Notes under the pieces: model-generated
Seen by the model: only the letters and a program-made list of their open reading frames with translations
The model's database searches: none
What the model was told of the DNA's origin: nothing
Origin: Mariniblastus sp.
GTDB lineage: Bacteria > Planctomycetota > Planctomycetia > Pirellulales > Pirellulaceae
NCBI GenBank assembly: GCA_029251085.1
Contig: JAQXDZ010000061.1
Span: forward strand, 46,210-110,209
Direction: 5' to 3'
DNA length: 64,000 nucleotides
Shown here: piece by piece, positions 9,092-17,313 of the stretch
Layout: every line of letters starts with the position of its first letter
Numbering within the stretch: position 1 is the stretch's first letter
Made by a program: the position numbers and the translations under genes

Positions 9092-10369
9092 ATGTATCTT
9101 CGATTGGCCAAACGAATGTTGCTCGAAACAGACAAACGTCTGCTTTGGAAACTGGCATGGAACATGGGATTCAAAGGTTGGCGAAGTGTTCAAAAACATA
9201 AAAAGCGTTTAAAGAACGGAAAGTTCTTCCCGCCCTATCTCTACATTTCAATTATTAACAGTTGCAATTTGCGTTGCACTGGTTGCTGGGTCGATGTCGC
9301 GTCAAAACAGAGCAAGATAGACGTCGAAGCGATGAACCGAATGATCGGTTCAGCCAAGAAGCAGGGGAACTCATTTTTTGGTTTGCTTGGCGGTGAGCCG
9401 TTCATGCACAAAGAATTATTTGAGATTCTGGAAGCACACCCAGACGTTTATTTCCAGGTGTTTACCAACGGACATTTCATCACCGATGAAGTCGCGAAAC
9501 GGCTGCGTCGTTGTGGAAATGTGACGCCCTTGATCAGCGTCGAAGGGACAGAGATCATCAGCGATCAGCGTCGAGGAAAATCAGGAGTGTTGTCAGCAAC
9601 AATGGCTGGTCTTCAGAATTGCTTAAACAACAAAGTGATGACCGGAGTTTGCACTAGCCTATGTCAAACCAACTTTGAAGAACTCCTTCGTGAAGAATGG
9701 ATTGACCGGCTGATTGAAATGGGCGTCCTTTACACCTGGTACCATGTGTACCGCCCTATGGGACCTGACCCTGCTCCCGAACTTGCATTGACCCCCGAAC
9801 AGCAACGGACAGCAAGGCAATTTGTGGTCGACATGCGATGCAAAAAACCAATCATCGTCATCGATGCTTACTACGACGCGGACGGCAAGGCACTCTGTCC
9901 CGCTGCCACCGGGTTCACCCACCACATCAACCCCTGGGGCGACATCGAGCCTTGCCCGATCATTCAGTTCGCCAAGGAATCAATTCATGACGAACGACCG
10001 CTGGATCAGGTGTTCAATGAGTCGGAGTTCTTAACTGACTTCCGCAAAACTGCCGCGCAAAATACCCGTGGCTGCATCGTTCTCGAACGGCCTGATTTAA
10101 TTGAATCCCTCGCAGAAAAACACGGGGCAAAAGATTCGACAGCAAGGAAGACAGCCATCGCTGAATTGCGTGCAACCCAACCCCATCCGTCTCAGTATTC
10201 CCCGGATTTAGAACCGATTCCCGAAAGAAGCTGGGCCTATCGCCTTGCGAAAAAAATTGCCTATCATGACTACGGAGTCTATGATCAACACTTCGAGAAA
10301 GACAATTGGCAAGATCCGCTCGAAGCCAATCCGCCCCAGCCAGATTCTGAGCTGGTACAACTCAAATAA
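9092..10369 (+). CDS. Radical SAM protein with SPASM-like C-terminal region
   Basis: The protein (425 residues) has the radical SAM cluster motif CNLRCTGC (CxxxCxxC) about 55 residues in, followed by GLLGGEPFMHKELFEIL, which matches the GGEP SAM-binding motif. A later cysteine set (LCPAATG, PWGDIEPCPIIQF, TRGCIVLE) resembles an auxiliary-cluster SPASM or twitch region. These enzymes act on peptides, lipids or cofactors; the substrate is not evident. A 50-residue basic N-terminal segment precedes the core. No peptide precursor or partner is next to it. The next gene (42 bp downstream) is a small membrane protein of unknown function. Confidence 0.85.
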   Translation: MYLRLAKRMLLETDKRLLWKLAWNMGFKGWRSVQKHKKRLKNGKFFPPYLYISIINSCNLRCTGCWVDVASKQSKIDVEAMNRMIGSAKKQGNSFFGLLGGEPFMHKELFEILEAHPDVYFQVFTNGHFITDEVAKRLRRCGNVTPLISVEGTEIISDQRRGKSGVLSATMAGLQNCLNNKVMTGVCTSLCQTNFEELLREEWIDRLIEMGVLYTWYHVYRPMGPDPAPELALTPEQQRTARQFVVDMRCKKPIIVIDAYYDADGKALCPAATGFTHHINPWGDIEPCPIIQFAKESIHDERPLDQVFNESEFLTDFRKTAAQNTRGCIVLERPDLIESLAEKHGAKDSTARKTAIAELRATQPHPSQYSPDLEPIPERSWAYRLAKKIAYHDYGVYDQHFEKDNWQDPLEANPPQPDSELVQLK

Positions 10370-10410
10370 GAATCAAAACTAAATCGCAATTTTTCAAACG
10401 GCTAGAATTC

Positions 10411-11076
10411 TTGAATACATTTCTTATCGTACTTTTAGTAATTGCAATTATTTCTTTAATTATAGGCGGCATCAGTCTTGCGATCCTCTACGAAAAGAAA
10501 CGGACGCAAAAGCTAAAAGAAATTGCCGAAGACATGGGGCTGTCATTCGTCCCCGCTGGTGATCCCCATCTACTCACTCGTTTCTCAGATTTCAAACTTT
10601 TCAACATTGGCCGCTCCCGGAAAATGACGAATCTGATTCAGGGGGACAGCGGTGAAGTCAAACTCGCAATCTTTGAATACAGGTACACCACCGGAAGCGG
10701 GAAAAACTCGAAATCCTACCTGCAGTCGGTCGTTTCACTTCATTCGACTGACTTAGTTTGTCCAGATTTCACCATCCGCCCCGAAAACTTTCTTGACAGA
10801 ATCGGCAGCGCCCTCGGATTTCAAGATATTGATTTCGACGATCACGCGGAGTTTTCAAGTAAATTCGTTTTGCAAGGGTCCAACGAACAACAACTCAGGC
10901 AGTATTTCAATCGCGAAACATTGGACTTCTTTGCAGAAAGACCGGACATATGCGTGGAAGCTCAGTCCGGCACCCTGTTTTACTATCGCGTGAATAAACG
11001 AATCAATCCCGACCAAATCAAAGACAGCCTCGGCGAGGCCTACGAAGTTTTTGGCATGATGATAGACCACGAGTAA
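10411..11076 (+). CDS. Membrane-anchored protein of unknown function
   Basis: I do not recognise this 221-residue protein. It starts with a TTG codon and a single N-terminal membrane helix (FLIVLLVIAIISLIIGGISLAILYE), followed by a basic stretch and a soluble domain of about 190 residues. The soluble part has alternating hydrophobic strands (VKLAIFEYRYTTG, TLFYYRVNKRI), so it is probably alpha/beta. It follows the radical SAM gene by 42 bp and may be cotranscribed with it. It faces the convergent 4Fe-4S gene 34 bp away. Confidence 0.6.
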   Translation: MNTFLIVLLVIAIISLIIGGISLAILYEKKRTQKLKEIAEDMGLSFVPAGDPHLLTRFSDFKLFNIGRSRKMTNLIQGDSGEVKLAIFEYRYTTGSGKNSKSYLQSVVSLHSTDLVCPDFTIRPENFLDRIGSALGFQDIDFDDHAEFSSKFVLQGSNEQQLRQYFNRETLDFFAERPDICVEAQSGTLFYYRVNKRINPDQIKDSLGEAYEVFGMMIDHE

Positions 11077-11110
11077 GCACACCATGAGCGACGCTGCTCA
11101 AACCGTGGGC

Positions 11111-12172
11111 TCAAATATCAAGATCATTTAGTTGATCAACAAGATCGTCCAAGTCATCTTTGCTTTGCTCAGACTTGCCCTCATGCCGTCGAGGCACTCC
11201 GACCGTCATCCCGACTGCGTCGCGACCGACGGCAATCAATTGCTCATCTCGTTCAAGGGCCGCGAGTTCTTCTGCCGATTTACCATCGGCGGGCGCCCCA
11301 AACAACTGAGATAAATCAATCTTCATGCTCGCCACACCGTCACTTGAACCAGCAATGGCAGGAGTCTTGTGCTGCGGAAACATAATCGCATTTTCTGGAC
11401 AGACACGGCTACATGCCGGACATCCTTTGCGGCAATTATCGGGTTGCTCCACGAGAATCGTATCTACGGCGTCGACGCCGTAAACACCGAACAAGCAAAA
11501 ATCGATGCACTCCATACAGTTCGTGCACCTGCTGTAATCAATCACAGGGTACCAACGCCGACCACCGGATTCTTCCACTCGATTTACGATCGATGGCTGA
11601 TCAAGCCCGCCACCCGCTGGTGATGAAACAGATTCGCCGATCGAAGTTAACATCGGCTCTGCAGCAGGCTTCGAAATCCCGCCGTTGATAATGTCACCAA
11701 GTCCAACGATCTGAACCGCATTCTCCTGATGAATTCTCTTGACCTCATCGATGAAATCCTCAGCACGATTGCTGATTTTCAAATCCAAACAGTAGATTTT
11801 TCGGTTTTTCAATGACCTCGAATCGATCACTCTATCCTTGTCGTCTTCGTCACCTTCCTCTTCCGCATCGGCCTCATCTTCATCCTCGTTTTTCAATAAC
11901 ACTTCGCCAACGTGCCCAGTAATCGCATTTCGATCGAGAATCCAATGGGCGGCTCGCTCGAACAACCACGAAACAACAACTACGTTCCCGGCAATTTGCC
12001 GCAACGCCAACATCCCCGTACTTTCGGGTTTAATGTCATAGAGGTTCGGCACGATTGTGACATCGATTCCATTTTCAAATAACAATCCGGCAACAATATC
12101 CTCTTCCAACTTTCGTTTGGCTGGATTCTTACTCGGACTCTGGGAGACGACGACAGAAATTCGTTTGGCCAT
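11111..12172 (-). CDS. 4Fe-4S dicluster ferredoxin-like protein with acidic insert
   Basis: The C-terminal half carries two cysteine sets: CTNCMECIDFC (CxxCxxCxxxC) near residue 220 and CRKGCPACSRVCP (CxxxCxxCxxxCP) about 30 residues later, so two 4Fe-4S clusters are expected. The first ~95 residues form an alpha/beta domain starting MAKRISVVVSQSPSK. Between them lies a very acidic linker (NEDEDEADAEEEGDEDDKDR). The final ~70 residues are a charged tail. It is probably an electron-transfer protein of the cytoplasm. No redox partner gene is adjacent, so its donor and acceptor are unknown. Confidence 0.75.
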   Translation of the reverse strand: MAKRISVVVSQSPSKNPAKRKLEEDIVAGLLFENGIDVTIVPNLYDIKPESTGMLALRQIAGNVVVVSWLFERAAHWILDRNAITGHVGEVLLKNEDEDEADAEEEGDEDDKDRVIDSRSLKNRKIYCLDLKISNRAEDFIDEVKRIHQENAVQIVGLGDIINGGISKPAAEPMLTSIGESVSSPAGGGLDQPSIVNRVEESGGRRWYPVIDYSRCTNCMECIDFCLFGVYGVDAVDTILVEQPDNCRKGCPACSRVCPENAIMFPQHKTPAIAGSSDGVASMKIDLSQLFGAPADGKSAEELAALERDEQLIAVGRDAVGMTVGVPRRHEGKSEQSKDDLDDLVDQLNDLDI

Positions 12173-12304
12173 GAATTCAAATGATTAAATATTTCGATAC
12201 GGGTGGATTGCCCAATCTCTAATTGGGCTGGTTTACGCCACTCCAATGTTATCAGAAATGGAATAAAAATGGACGTCTCAGTGCGGAAATGTCTCAGACC
12301 TCAC

Positions 12305-12336
12305 AAGACAAAACGGCCAACACCCCATGCTGGCCG
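12305..12336 (-). terminator. Rho-independent terminator after the FHA gene
   Basis: On the minus strand the sequence reads CGGCCA, a short loop region, TGGCCG, then TTTTGTCTTGT. The six-base stem, which can extend with imperfect pairs, plus the T-rich tail is a plausible intrinsic terminator just downstream of the FHA-domain gene. Confidence 0.6.
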
Positions 12337-12381
12337 CGTTATCTTAAGATCTTGAAAGACAAACCGCCAAGACCAGCGACA

Positions 12382-12771
12382 TTAACGCAAATCGTTCTTG
12401 GTTACCAAACGCATCGGCTGAGTGGTGGTAACACTTGGTTTTCCCATCGTTTGCTTCTGAGTCAACTCTTCATCAGTCCACTCGAGTTTTAAACTAATCG
12501 ACCCCACGCGGACGACGTCTCCCGGTTTGAGCACGGCTCGCTTTTTAATCCGCTGGTCATCGACGTAGGTTCCATTCATCGAATTAAAGTCATGGACGGA
12601 CAATGCGCCGCTTGCATTAAGAAAAAACTGGCAATGCCGCCGACTGATGGAGTCATCACCAATGGAAACATCGGCATCGGGCGATCTTCCGACGGTCGCT
12701 GGCAAATGAAGAATCCACTCTCGCTCTACCGCCGCTGTCGCGGAATTGTAAACCTGCAGTTTGTAACGCAT
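12382..12771 (-). CDS. FHA-domain protein
   Basis: This 129-residue protein is essentially one forkhead-associated domain. It shows GRSPDADVSIGDDSISRRHC (the GR...S..H signature, residues ~28-46) and NSMNGTYVDDQRI, then LKPGDVVRVGSISLKLEW. FHA domains bind phosphothreonine peptides, so it is likely a reader in Ser/Thr kinase signalling, which is abundant in planctomycetes. No kinase gene is in this window. The last 30 residues are low-complexity and probably disordered. Confidence 0.9.
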   Translation of the reverse strand: MRYKLQVYNSATAAVEREWILHLPATVGRSPDADVSIGDDSISRRHCQFFLNASGALSVHDFNSMNGTYVDDQRIKKRAVLKPGDVVRVGSISLKLEWTDEELTQKQTMGKPSVTTTQPMRLVTKNDLR

Positions 12772-12895
12772 ACCAGCCTCGCTTTGGCCTTGGAACTGCG
12801 GTCATCATACCCCTCTGACAATCGAAAATCCAATTTTTCTCACAGCGAGGTTTCCCTACCATGGCCTTGCCTGCCAGGGATTAGAGAAAAACGCA

Positions 12896-13378
12896 CTATT
12901 CGTTGACCTGACCTTTAATAGTGCGCTGAGTTTTCGCCCAAACAGAATCTAATAAATCGACATATTGATCGACATTTAGAAAAATGGCGTCCGATTTTTG
13001 CATCTCAAACAGCCAACCTTCACCATATTTGTCGACATTAATGGAAGACGGATCCTCCATCAGGGCAGCGTTAAACCTTACTAGCTCGCCGTCACAGGGA
13101 GCAAAGAGGGCACTCTCCGCCTTTTTACTTTCGATGCTTCCGATTTCCTGACCCTCCAAAATTTTGGAGGGCGCGTCGAGAAGCCAATCTAAAAAATAGA
13201 CATCCTGCAGCAGACGGACGGCGTACGCGGCAAATCCAAATCGAATCAGCGTTGGATCCTCTGGCGAAACAATTGCCCACATGTGATTTTTTACGTACTG
13301 GAAATCGATGGGAAACTCTGCCTCAAATTCTCCCATCATAAATTTCTGATTGGCATCGCTGCCGAAAGATTCAATCAT
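12896..13378 (-). CDS. Glycine cleavage H-like lipoyl-carrier protein
   Basis: The middle of this 160-residue protein matches the H-protein hammerhead fold: GQEIGSIESKKAESALFAPCDGELV aligns with the lipoyl site of GcvH, with a lysine at the expected place (ESKKAES). It has an N-terminal extension of about 25 residues. No gcvT or gcvP gene is nearby. Its start codon overlaps the end of the radical SAM gene upstream by four bases, so the two are translationally coupled and probably work together. It may be a free-standing lipoyl carrier unlinked to glycine cleavage. Lipoylation is inferred from one lysine only. Confidence 0.75.
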   Translation of the reverse strand: MIESFGSDANQKFMMGEFEAEFPIDFQYVKNHMWAIVSPEDPTLIRFGFAAYAVRLLQDVYFLDWLLDAPSKILEGQEIGSIESKKAESALFAPCDGELVRFNAALMEDPSSINVDKYGEGWLFEMQKSDAIFLNVDQYVDLLDSVWAKTQRTIKGQVNE

Positions 13379-14685
13379 GTGTAGCGAATTCCCTGATGCT
13401 CTTCTTCAAAGAAAACTGGAAGCAATGCATCCGCATTCAAGAACCCTTTTCTCGTCAACTCGATGCGACCGCCTTCGACGGTTAACATTCCGTTTTCCGA
13501 GTGCTGTCGGAACTGGCTATTCCATTGCTGCGTGATATCAACGCCAAACTTGTCCTGGAAATAGCCGACATCCAGATAGCCTCTTTTCAAAAGCAAGATC
13601 ATCTCACGAACCAAAAGCTGATGCTGAGTCGGTTTAAAACCCCTCCCCAAAGGCAACTTTCCGTGTTCCGTCAGATCCGATTGATACTCTTTCATATCAG
13701 CTTTGTTTTGGTAGTGCACTCCCGAAACATGGCCAAAACTTGCGATCCCCGTGGCGATTAAGTCTGACCCCTGCCACAGATTATCTCGGTAGCTAAAGTT
13801 CACTTTACTATTGTCCTTCACCACCGTGTAAGCACTGCTGATTTTGTAGCCTGCTTGCAGGAATTCATCGTAGGCATAATTTAGCCAGGCACGCTTCGTT
13901 TCCCAATCAGCAACCGGTGTCTCAATTTTTTCTCCCAAAATATCTTTCGAATAGACCGTGTTAAAAGGGAGTTCCATCTGGTAAATCGTGATCGATTCAG
14001 GAGACAATTTAATCGCTTCCGAAATGTTGTATTTCCAATTATCCCACGTTTCGCCCACCATCCCGGAAATCAGATCGATATTCACATTGTCAAAATCTGC
14101 CGCAGCAATCCAATCCCATGCACGGTAGACCTCTTTCGAAAGATGAGCTCGTCCATTCTCTTCCAGCACCGCATCCGAAAAGTTCTCGATACCCAGACTG
14201 AGACGCGTGACACCAAGTTCTTTAAGCGTCTTGATTTTATTTTCCTGCAACGTCCCCGGTTCGCACTCGAACGTGACCTCTTCAGCCAGATCCCAGTTGA
14301 TGTTTTTTCGCAGTCGATCCACCAGTGAAACTAACTGACGCGAACTGAGAAATGAGGGTGTGCCACCCCCAAAATAGACAAATCGAAATGGACGCCCCCC
14401 CAGCACAGGCAATTGACTCACCAGTTCAATTTCCCGGCAAAGTGCAGAAACGTACTTCTCAATTTCTTTTGCGTTTTGGTCGGTAAAAACTTTGAAATAA
14501 CAAAACTTGCAGCGCTTGCGGCAAAACGGAATGTGGATGTACAACCCTAACGGTGTTTCCGCTATTGGCGGAGAATGGAGTGCGCTAGAAACCTCGTCAA
14601 GCTGGTCATTCTTCCATTGAGAGAAGGGGGGATAGTTGGAGATAAAGTAACTACCGACTTCTGTTTTTGTTGATTCAGATGACAT
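13375..14685 (-). CDS. HemW/HemN-like radical SAM protein
   Basis: This 436-residue protein has LYIHIPFCRKRCKFCYFKVF, where CxxxCxxC binds the 4Fe-4S cluster, followed by FVYFGGGTPSFLS and a long TIM-barrel region with RLSLGIENFSDAVL. This is the layout of the coproporphyrinogen oxidase-like (HemN/HemW) family. The C-terminus has the winged-helix-like tail of that family. Real heme synthesis cannot be claimed: HemW-type proteins include heme chaperones and other radical enzymes. It overlaps the GcvH-like gene by four bases. The next gene on the same strand is a PQQ propeller about 50 bp upstream. Confidence 0.8.
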   Translation of the reverse strand: MSSESTKTEVGSYFISNYPPFSQWKNDQLDEVSSALHSPPIAETPLGLYIHIPFCRKRCKFCYFKVFTDQNAKEIEKYVSALCREIELVSQLPVLGGRPFRFVYFGGGTPSFLSSRQLVSLVDRLRKNINWDLAEEVTFECEPGTLQENKIKTLKELGVTRLSLGIENFSDAVLEENGRAHLSKEVYRAWDWIAAADFDNVNIDLISGMVGETWDNWKYNISEAIKLSPESITIYQMELPFNTVYSKDILGEKIETPVADWETKRAWLNYAYDEFLQAGYKISSAYTVVKDNSKVNFSYRDNLWQGSDLIATGIASFGHVSGVHYQNKADMKEYQSDLTEHGKLPLGRGFKPTQHQLLVREMILLLKRGYLDVGYFQDKFGVDITQQWNSQFRQHSENGMLTVEGGRIELTRKGFLNADALLPVFFEEEHQGIRYT

Positions 14686-14732
14686 ATGTGAAGAGGGGTT
14701 AAACGAACTAAAAAATCAAACGACCGAATCGA

Positions 14733-15986
14733 TCATTTACTACCTAGACAATAGACAACACCGCGATCAGTCGCAATAACGAGCCTACCAAAAGCGGCGG
14801 CTGGGGAACTCAGAAAACCGCCATTGAACTGTTTTTCCCAAGTAACCTCACCCTTTTCAAGCTCTATTTCGTAGAACCGACCATCGGTCGACCCGACAAA
14901 TACGCGGCTTCCTACGATCACTGGACTCGACTCTACTTTAGCTTTCAAGGTGACCGACCAATTACGCTTTCCCGTTTTTCTGTCGAGGGAATAGACCGCC
15001 CGATTACGCGCTCCGAAGACGACGTGTTTCGAAGTGACTGCCGCACTGCCGCGAACCGAAGCCTGACCTTGTTCACTGACAAACGACCAATCGATTTTTG
15101 GGTTCCTCCAATTAACGGCGACAAATTCGGCCTGCTCGGTTCCGAAAAAAACTTGATCACCAAAAGTCGCAGGCGTCGACTGGGTAGGTGAAAAAATATC
15201 AGCACTACCGACTTCCTTCCCCTGGTCGAGATCAATCACATGCAAAAACCCATCACAGCCCGCAACAAAGGCTCGGTTTTGAGCCACCGTCGCTGAGCAT
15301 TGAATTTGGTCGGGGGTCTCCAATTCCCAAATCGCCTTCCCATCTGAAACGTTTAGAAGGTAGAGTTTTCCGTCTTGAGATCCAAACAACACGTGGCCTT
15401 TAAAAAAGTTGGCACTCGAATTGATCTCACCTCCCGTTTCAATTTTCCAAACGAGTTTACCGTCCGTGTCGACGCAGTGAAAAAAACCATCTATGTCGCC
15501 TACGAATATTTTCCCGTCTTGATAGGCAGGTGAAGCAGAAATCCCAATCCCGAGTTTGATCTCCCAATTTTTTTCGCCGGTTGCAAAGTCAATCGAAAAC
15601 AATTTGCCGTCCATATCGGCGGCGTAAACTGTTTTCTTCCCATTAGGCAGTTCTACGATTAGCGGCGTTCCCTCAAACCCTCCTTGAGGAACCTTGAATT
15701 CCCAGACGACATCAAGCTTGGCGGGGAGGGTGGTCGTAGCGACGCCACTCGATTGAGCATTACCTCGAAAAACAGGCCAGCCTGCACTTACTTTTTTCTT
15801 TGGATCGTCGTCAGCACGAACTTGAACTACGGGAGAGATGTGCCCCAGACTGAACACAACACAGCAAAATATTAATACGAATCGCAACCGAAACTCTGAA
15901 GACAAACTATTCTCCAGAGCACCCATGATGTTTCCACACTGTTTGTTCATTCTGATACTCACACCAAAAGAAAATCGAGTCGCCAT
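14733..15986 (-). CDS. Exported PQQ-type beta-propeller protein
   Basis: The 417-residue protein has an N-terminal signal-like segment (RLRFVLIFCCVVFSLGHISPVVQVRA) after a 30-residue lead, then a seven- to eight-bladed propeller built from repeats such as KTVYAADMDGKLFSIDFATGEKNW and KIFVGDIDGFFHCVDTDGKLVW. This is the PQQ/quinoprotein-like repeat family. No PQQ-binding residues or dehydrogenase motif are seen, so it is probably a scaffold or binding protein of the periplasm. The ATG at 15986 is used; in-frame ATGs at 15950 and 15926 would shorten the lead and are equally possible. Confidence 0.8.
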   Translation of the reverse strand: MATRFSFGVSIRMNKQCGNIMGALENSLSSEFRLRFVLIFCCVVFSLGHISPVVQVRADDDPKKKVSAGWPVFRGNAQSSGVATTTLPAKLDVVWEFKVPQGGFEGTPLIVELPNGKKTVYAADMDGKLFSIDFATGEKNWEIKLGIGISASPAYQDGKIFVGDIDGFFHCVDTDGKLVWKIETGGEINSSANFFKGHVLFGSQDGKLYLLNVSDGKAIWELETPDQIQCSATVAQNRAFVAGCDGFLHVIDLDQGKEVGSADIFSPTQSTPATFGDQVFFGTEQAEFVAVNWRNPKIDWSFVSEQGQASVRGSAAVTSKHVVFGARNRAVYSLDRKTGKRNWSVTLKAKVESSPVIVGSRVFVGSTDGRFYEIELEKGEVTWEKQFNGGFLSSPAAAFGRLVIATDRGVVYCLGSK

Positions 15987-16088
15987 CGCATGCCTCCCGT
16001 CATCTAAAAATGTCGAGAAAAGACTGCTTCCCCAATGAGGCTAACCAACATCATATGAAAAAAACCGGAAGACTCAAAACACACCATT

Positions 16089-17240
16089 CTAAAACGCGTT
16101 TTGGTAAATCCCCAGTAGCGACTCCTGATTGACATCTCGCGGGTTGAAGGTTCCTGTCCATTGAACCGCCGCTGCTGCGGCAAGTTCCGGCATTTGATCG
16201 GCCTCAACACCACATTGGTCGAGTTTTACGCTTAGCCCCGCGGCTTCGATCAAGCCGGTCAAGAACTCGGCAAGCCCCTCAGCTCCAGAAGACGGGGAGG
16301 GCAGGCCGGGCAAGGATTCAGTCGTTCCTAATAATTCCTGGTACCAAGCGTTGAACTGAATCCCGTTGTACCGGACGACGTGCGGCAGCATCAATCCAAC
16401 CGCTTGGCCGTGGGCAGTTCCATAAGATGCCGTCAATGGATTCGCCAAAGCATGGCTTGCGCCTAACATTGAATTCTCAATCGCTACGCCAGCGTAGGCA
16501 GCTCCCAATTGCATCGCGGATCTTGCCTCAAGGTTACCGGGATCCTTCAGGACCGTTTTGAAATTTCCGGCAAGCAATCTCCACGCCTCCCGCGAGTACA
16601 TGATCGAAACAGGGTTACGACGTTTTGTCACAAAGGTCTCTACGGCATGGGAAACAGCATCTATCCCAGTCAGTGCCGTCACCAACTCGGGCTGTGTGAG
16701 CGTTAGCTCTGGATCAAGAATTGCAATCTGACAGCTCGCCTTTTTGTCACCACAAGCCATTTTCACGTGCGTCTTCGCGTCTGAAATCAGTGCGAATGAC
16801 TGCATTTCGCTTCCCGTGCCCGACGTGGTCGGCACGGCAATCATGGGCAGCATCGGTTGGCTTGCTTTCCCAACACCATGGTAATCGTGCATCGTCCCAC
16901 CATTGGTGTAAACGAAATTGATTCCCTTTGCACAATCCATCGAACTACCACCCCCGAGACCAATCAGCAGTTCCGGTTCGCAGTCTTTGGCAAACTCAAG
17001 CCCTCGGTCAATATCCTCGGTCGTAGGGTTCTCGTGCGCTCCGTCAAAACAATGTGGAGTGATACCCGACGCAGTCAACGACTGAATAGCCCGCTCTACA
17101 TGCCCCGCGGCAATGATTCCGGGATCAGTTACAATCAGCACCCGTTTCACATTGAAACCAGCGGCTAATTCACCTATCCGATCAAGCGCTCCTTGTCCGC
17201 AAATAACGCGGGTGCGAAGGTTGAAATCAAATTCCTGCAT
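16089..17240 (-). CDS. Iron-containing alcohol dehydrogenase
   Basis: This is a type III Fe-dependent alcohol dehydrogenase of 383 residues. It shows the nucleotide-binding GLGGGSSMDCAKGINF block, the PTTSGTGSEM motif, and the metal-binding histidines in GASHALANPLTASYGTAHGQAVG. It interconverts alcohol and aldehyde with NAD(P)H. It is third in a same-strand series after an acyl-ligase-like gene and an aldehyde-dehydrogenase-like gene, with short gaps (73 and 128 bp). This suggests reduction of an acid to an alcohol through an activated acyl group, or the reverse. The substrate is unknown. Confidence 0.88.
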   Translation of the reverse strand: MQEFDFNLRTRVICGQGALDRIGELAAGFNVKRVLIVTDPGIIAAGHVERAIQSLTASGITPHCFDGAHENPTTEDIDRGLEFAKDCEPELLIGLGGGSSMDCAKGINFVYTNGGTMHDYHGVGKASQPMLPMIAVPTTSGTGSEMQSFALISDAKTHVKMACGDKKASCQIAILDPELTLTQPELVTALTGIDAVSHAVETFVTKRRNPVSIMYSREAWRLLAGNFKTVLKDPGNLEARSAMQLGAAYAGVAIENSMLGASHALANPLTASYGTAHGQAVGLMLPHVVRYNGIQFNAWYQELLGTTESLPGLPSPSSGAEGLAEFLTGLIEAAGLSVKLDQCGVEADQMPELAAAAAVQWTGTFNPRDVNQESLLGIYQNAF

Positions 17241-17313
17241 GCTATTTCGAACTGGTTAGTGAAACGGACGTGGACTGCCAGGGTCGGTAACAGACTCAGA
17301 TAAAAACGGAATC

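Noticed and set aside
11838-12041. Serine-rich plus-strand ORF
   Set aside because: It is the reverse-strand shadow of the Asp/Glu-rich linker codons of the ferredoxin-like gene.
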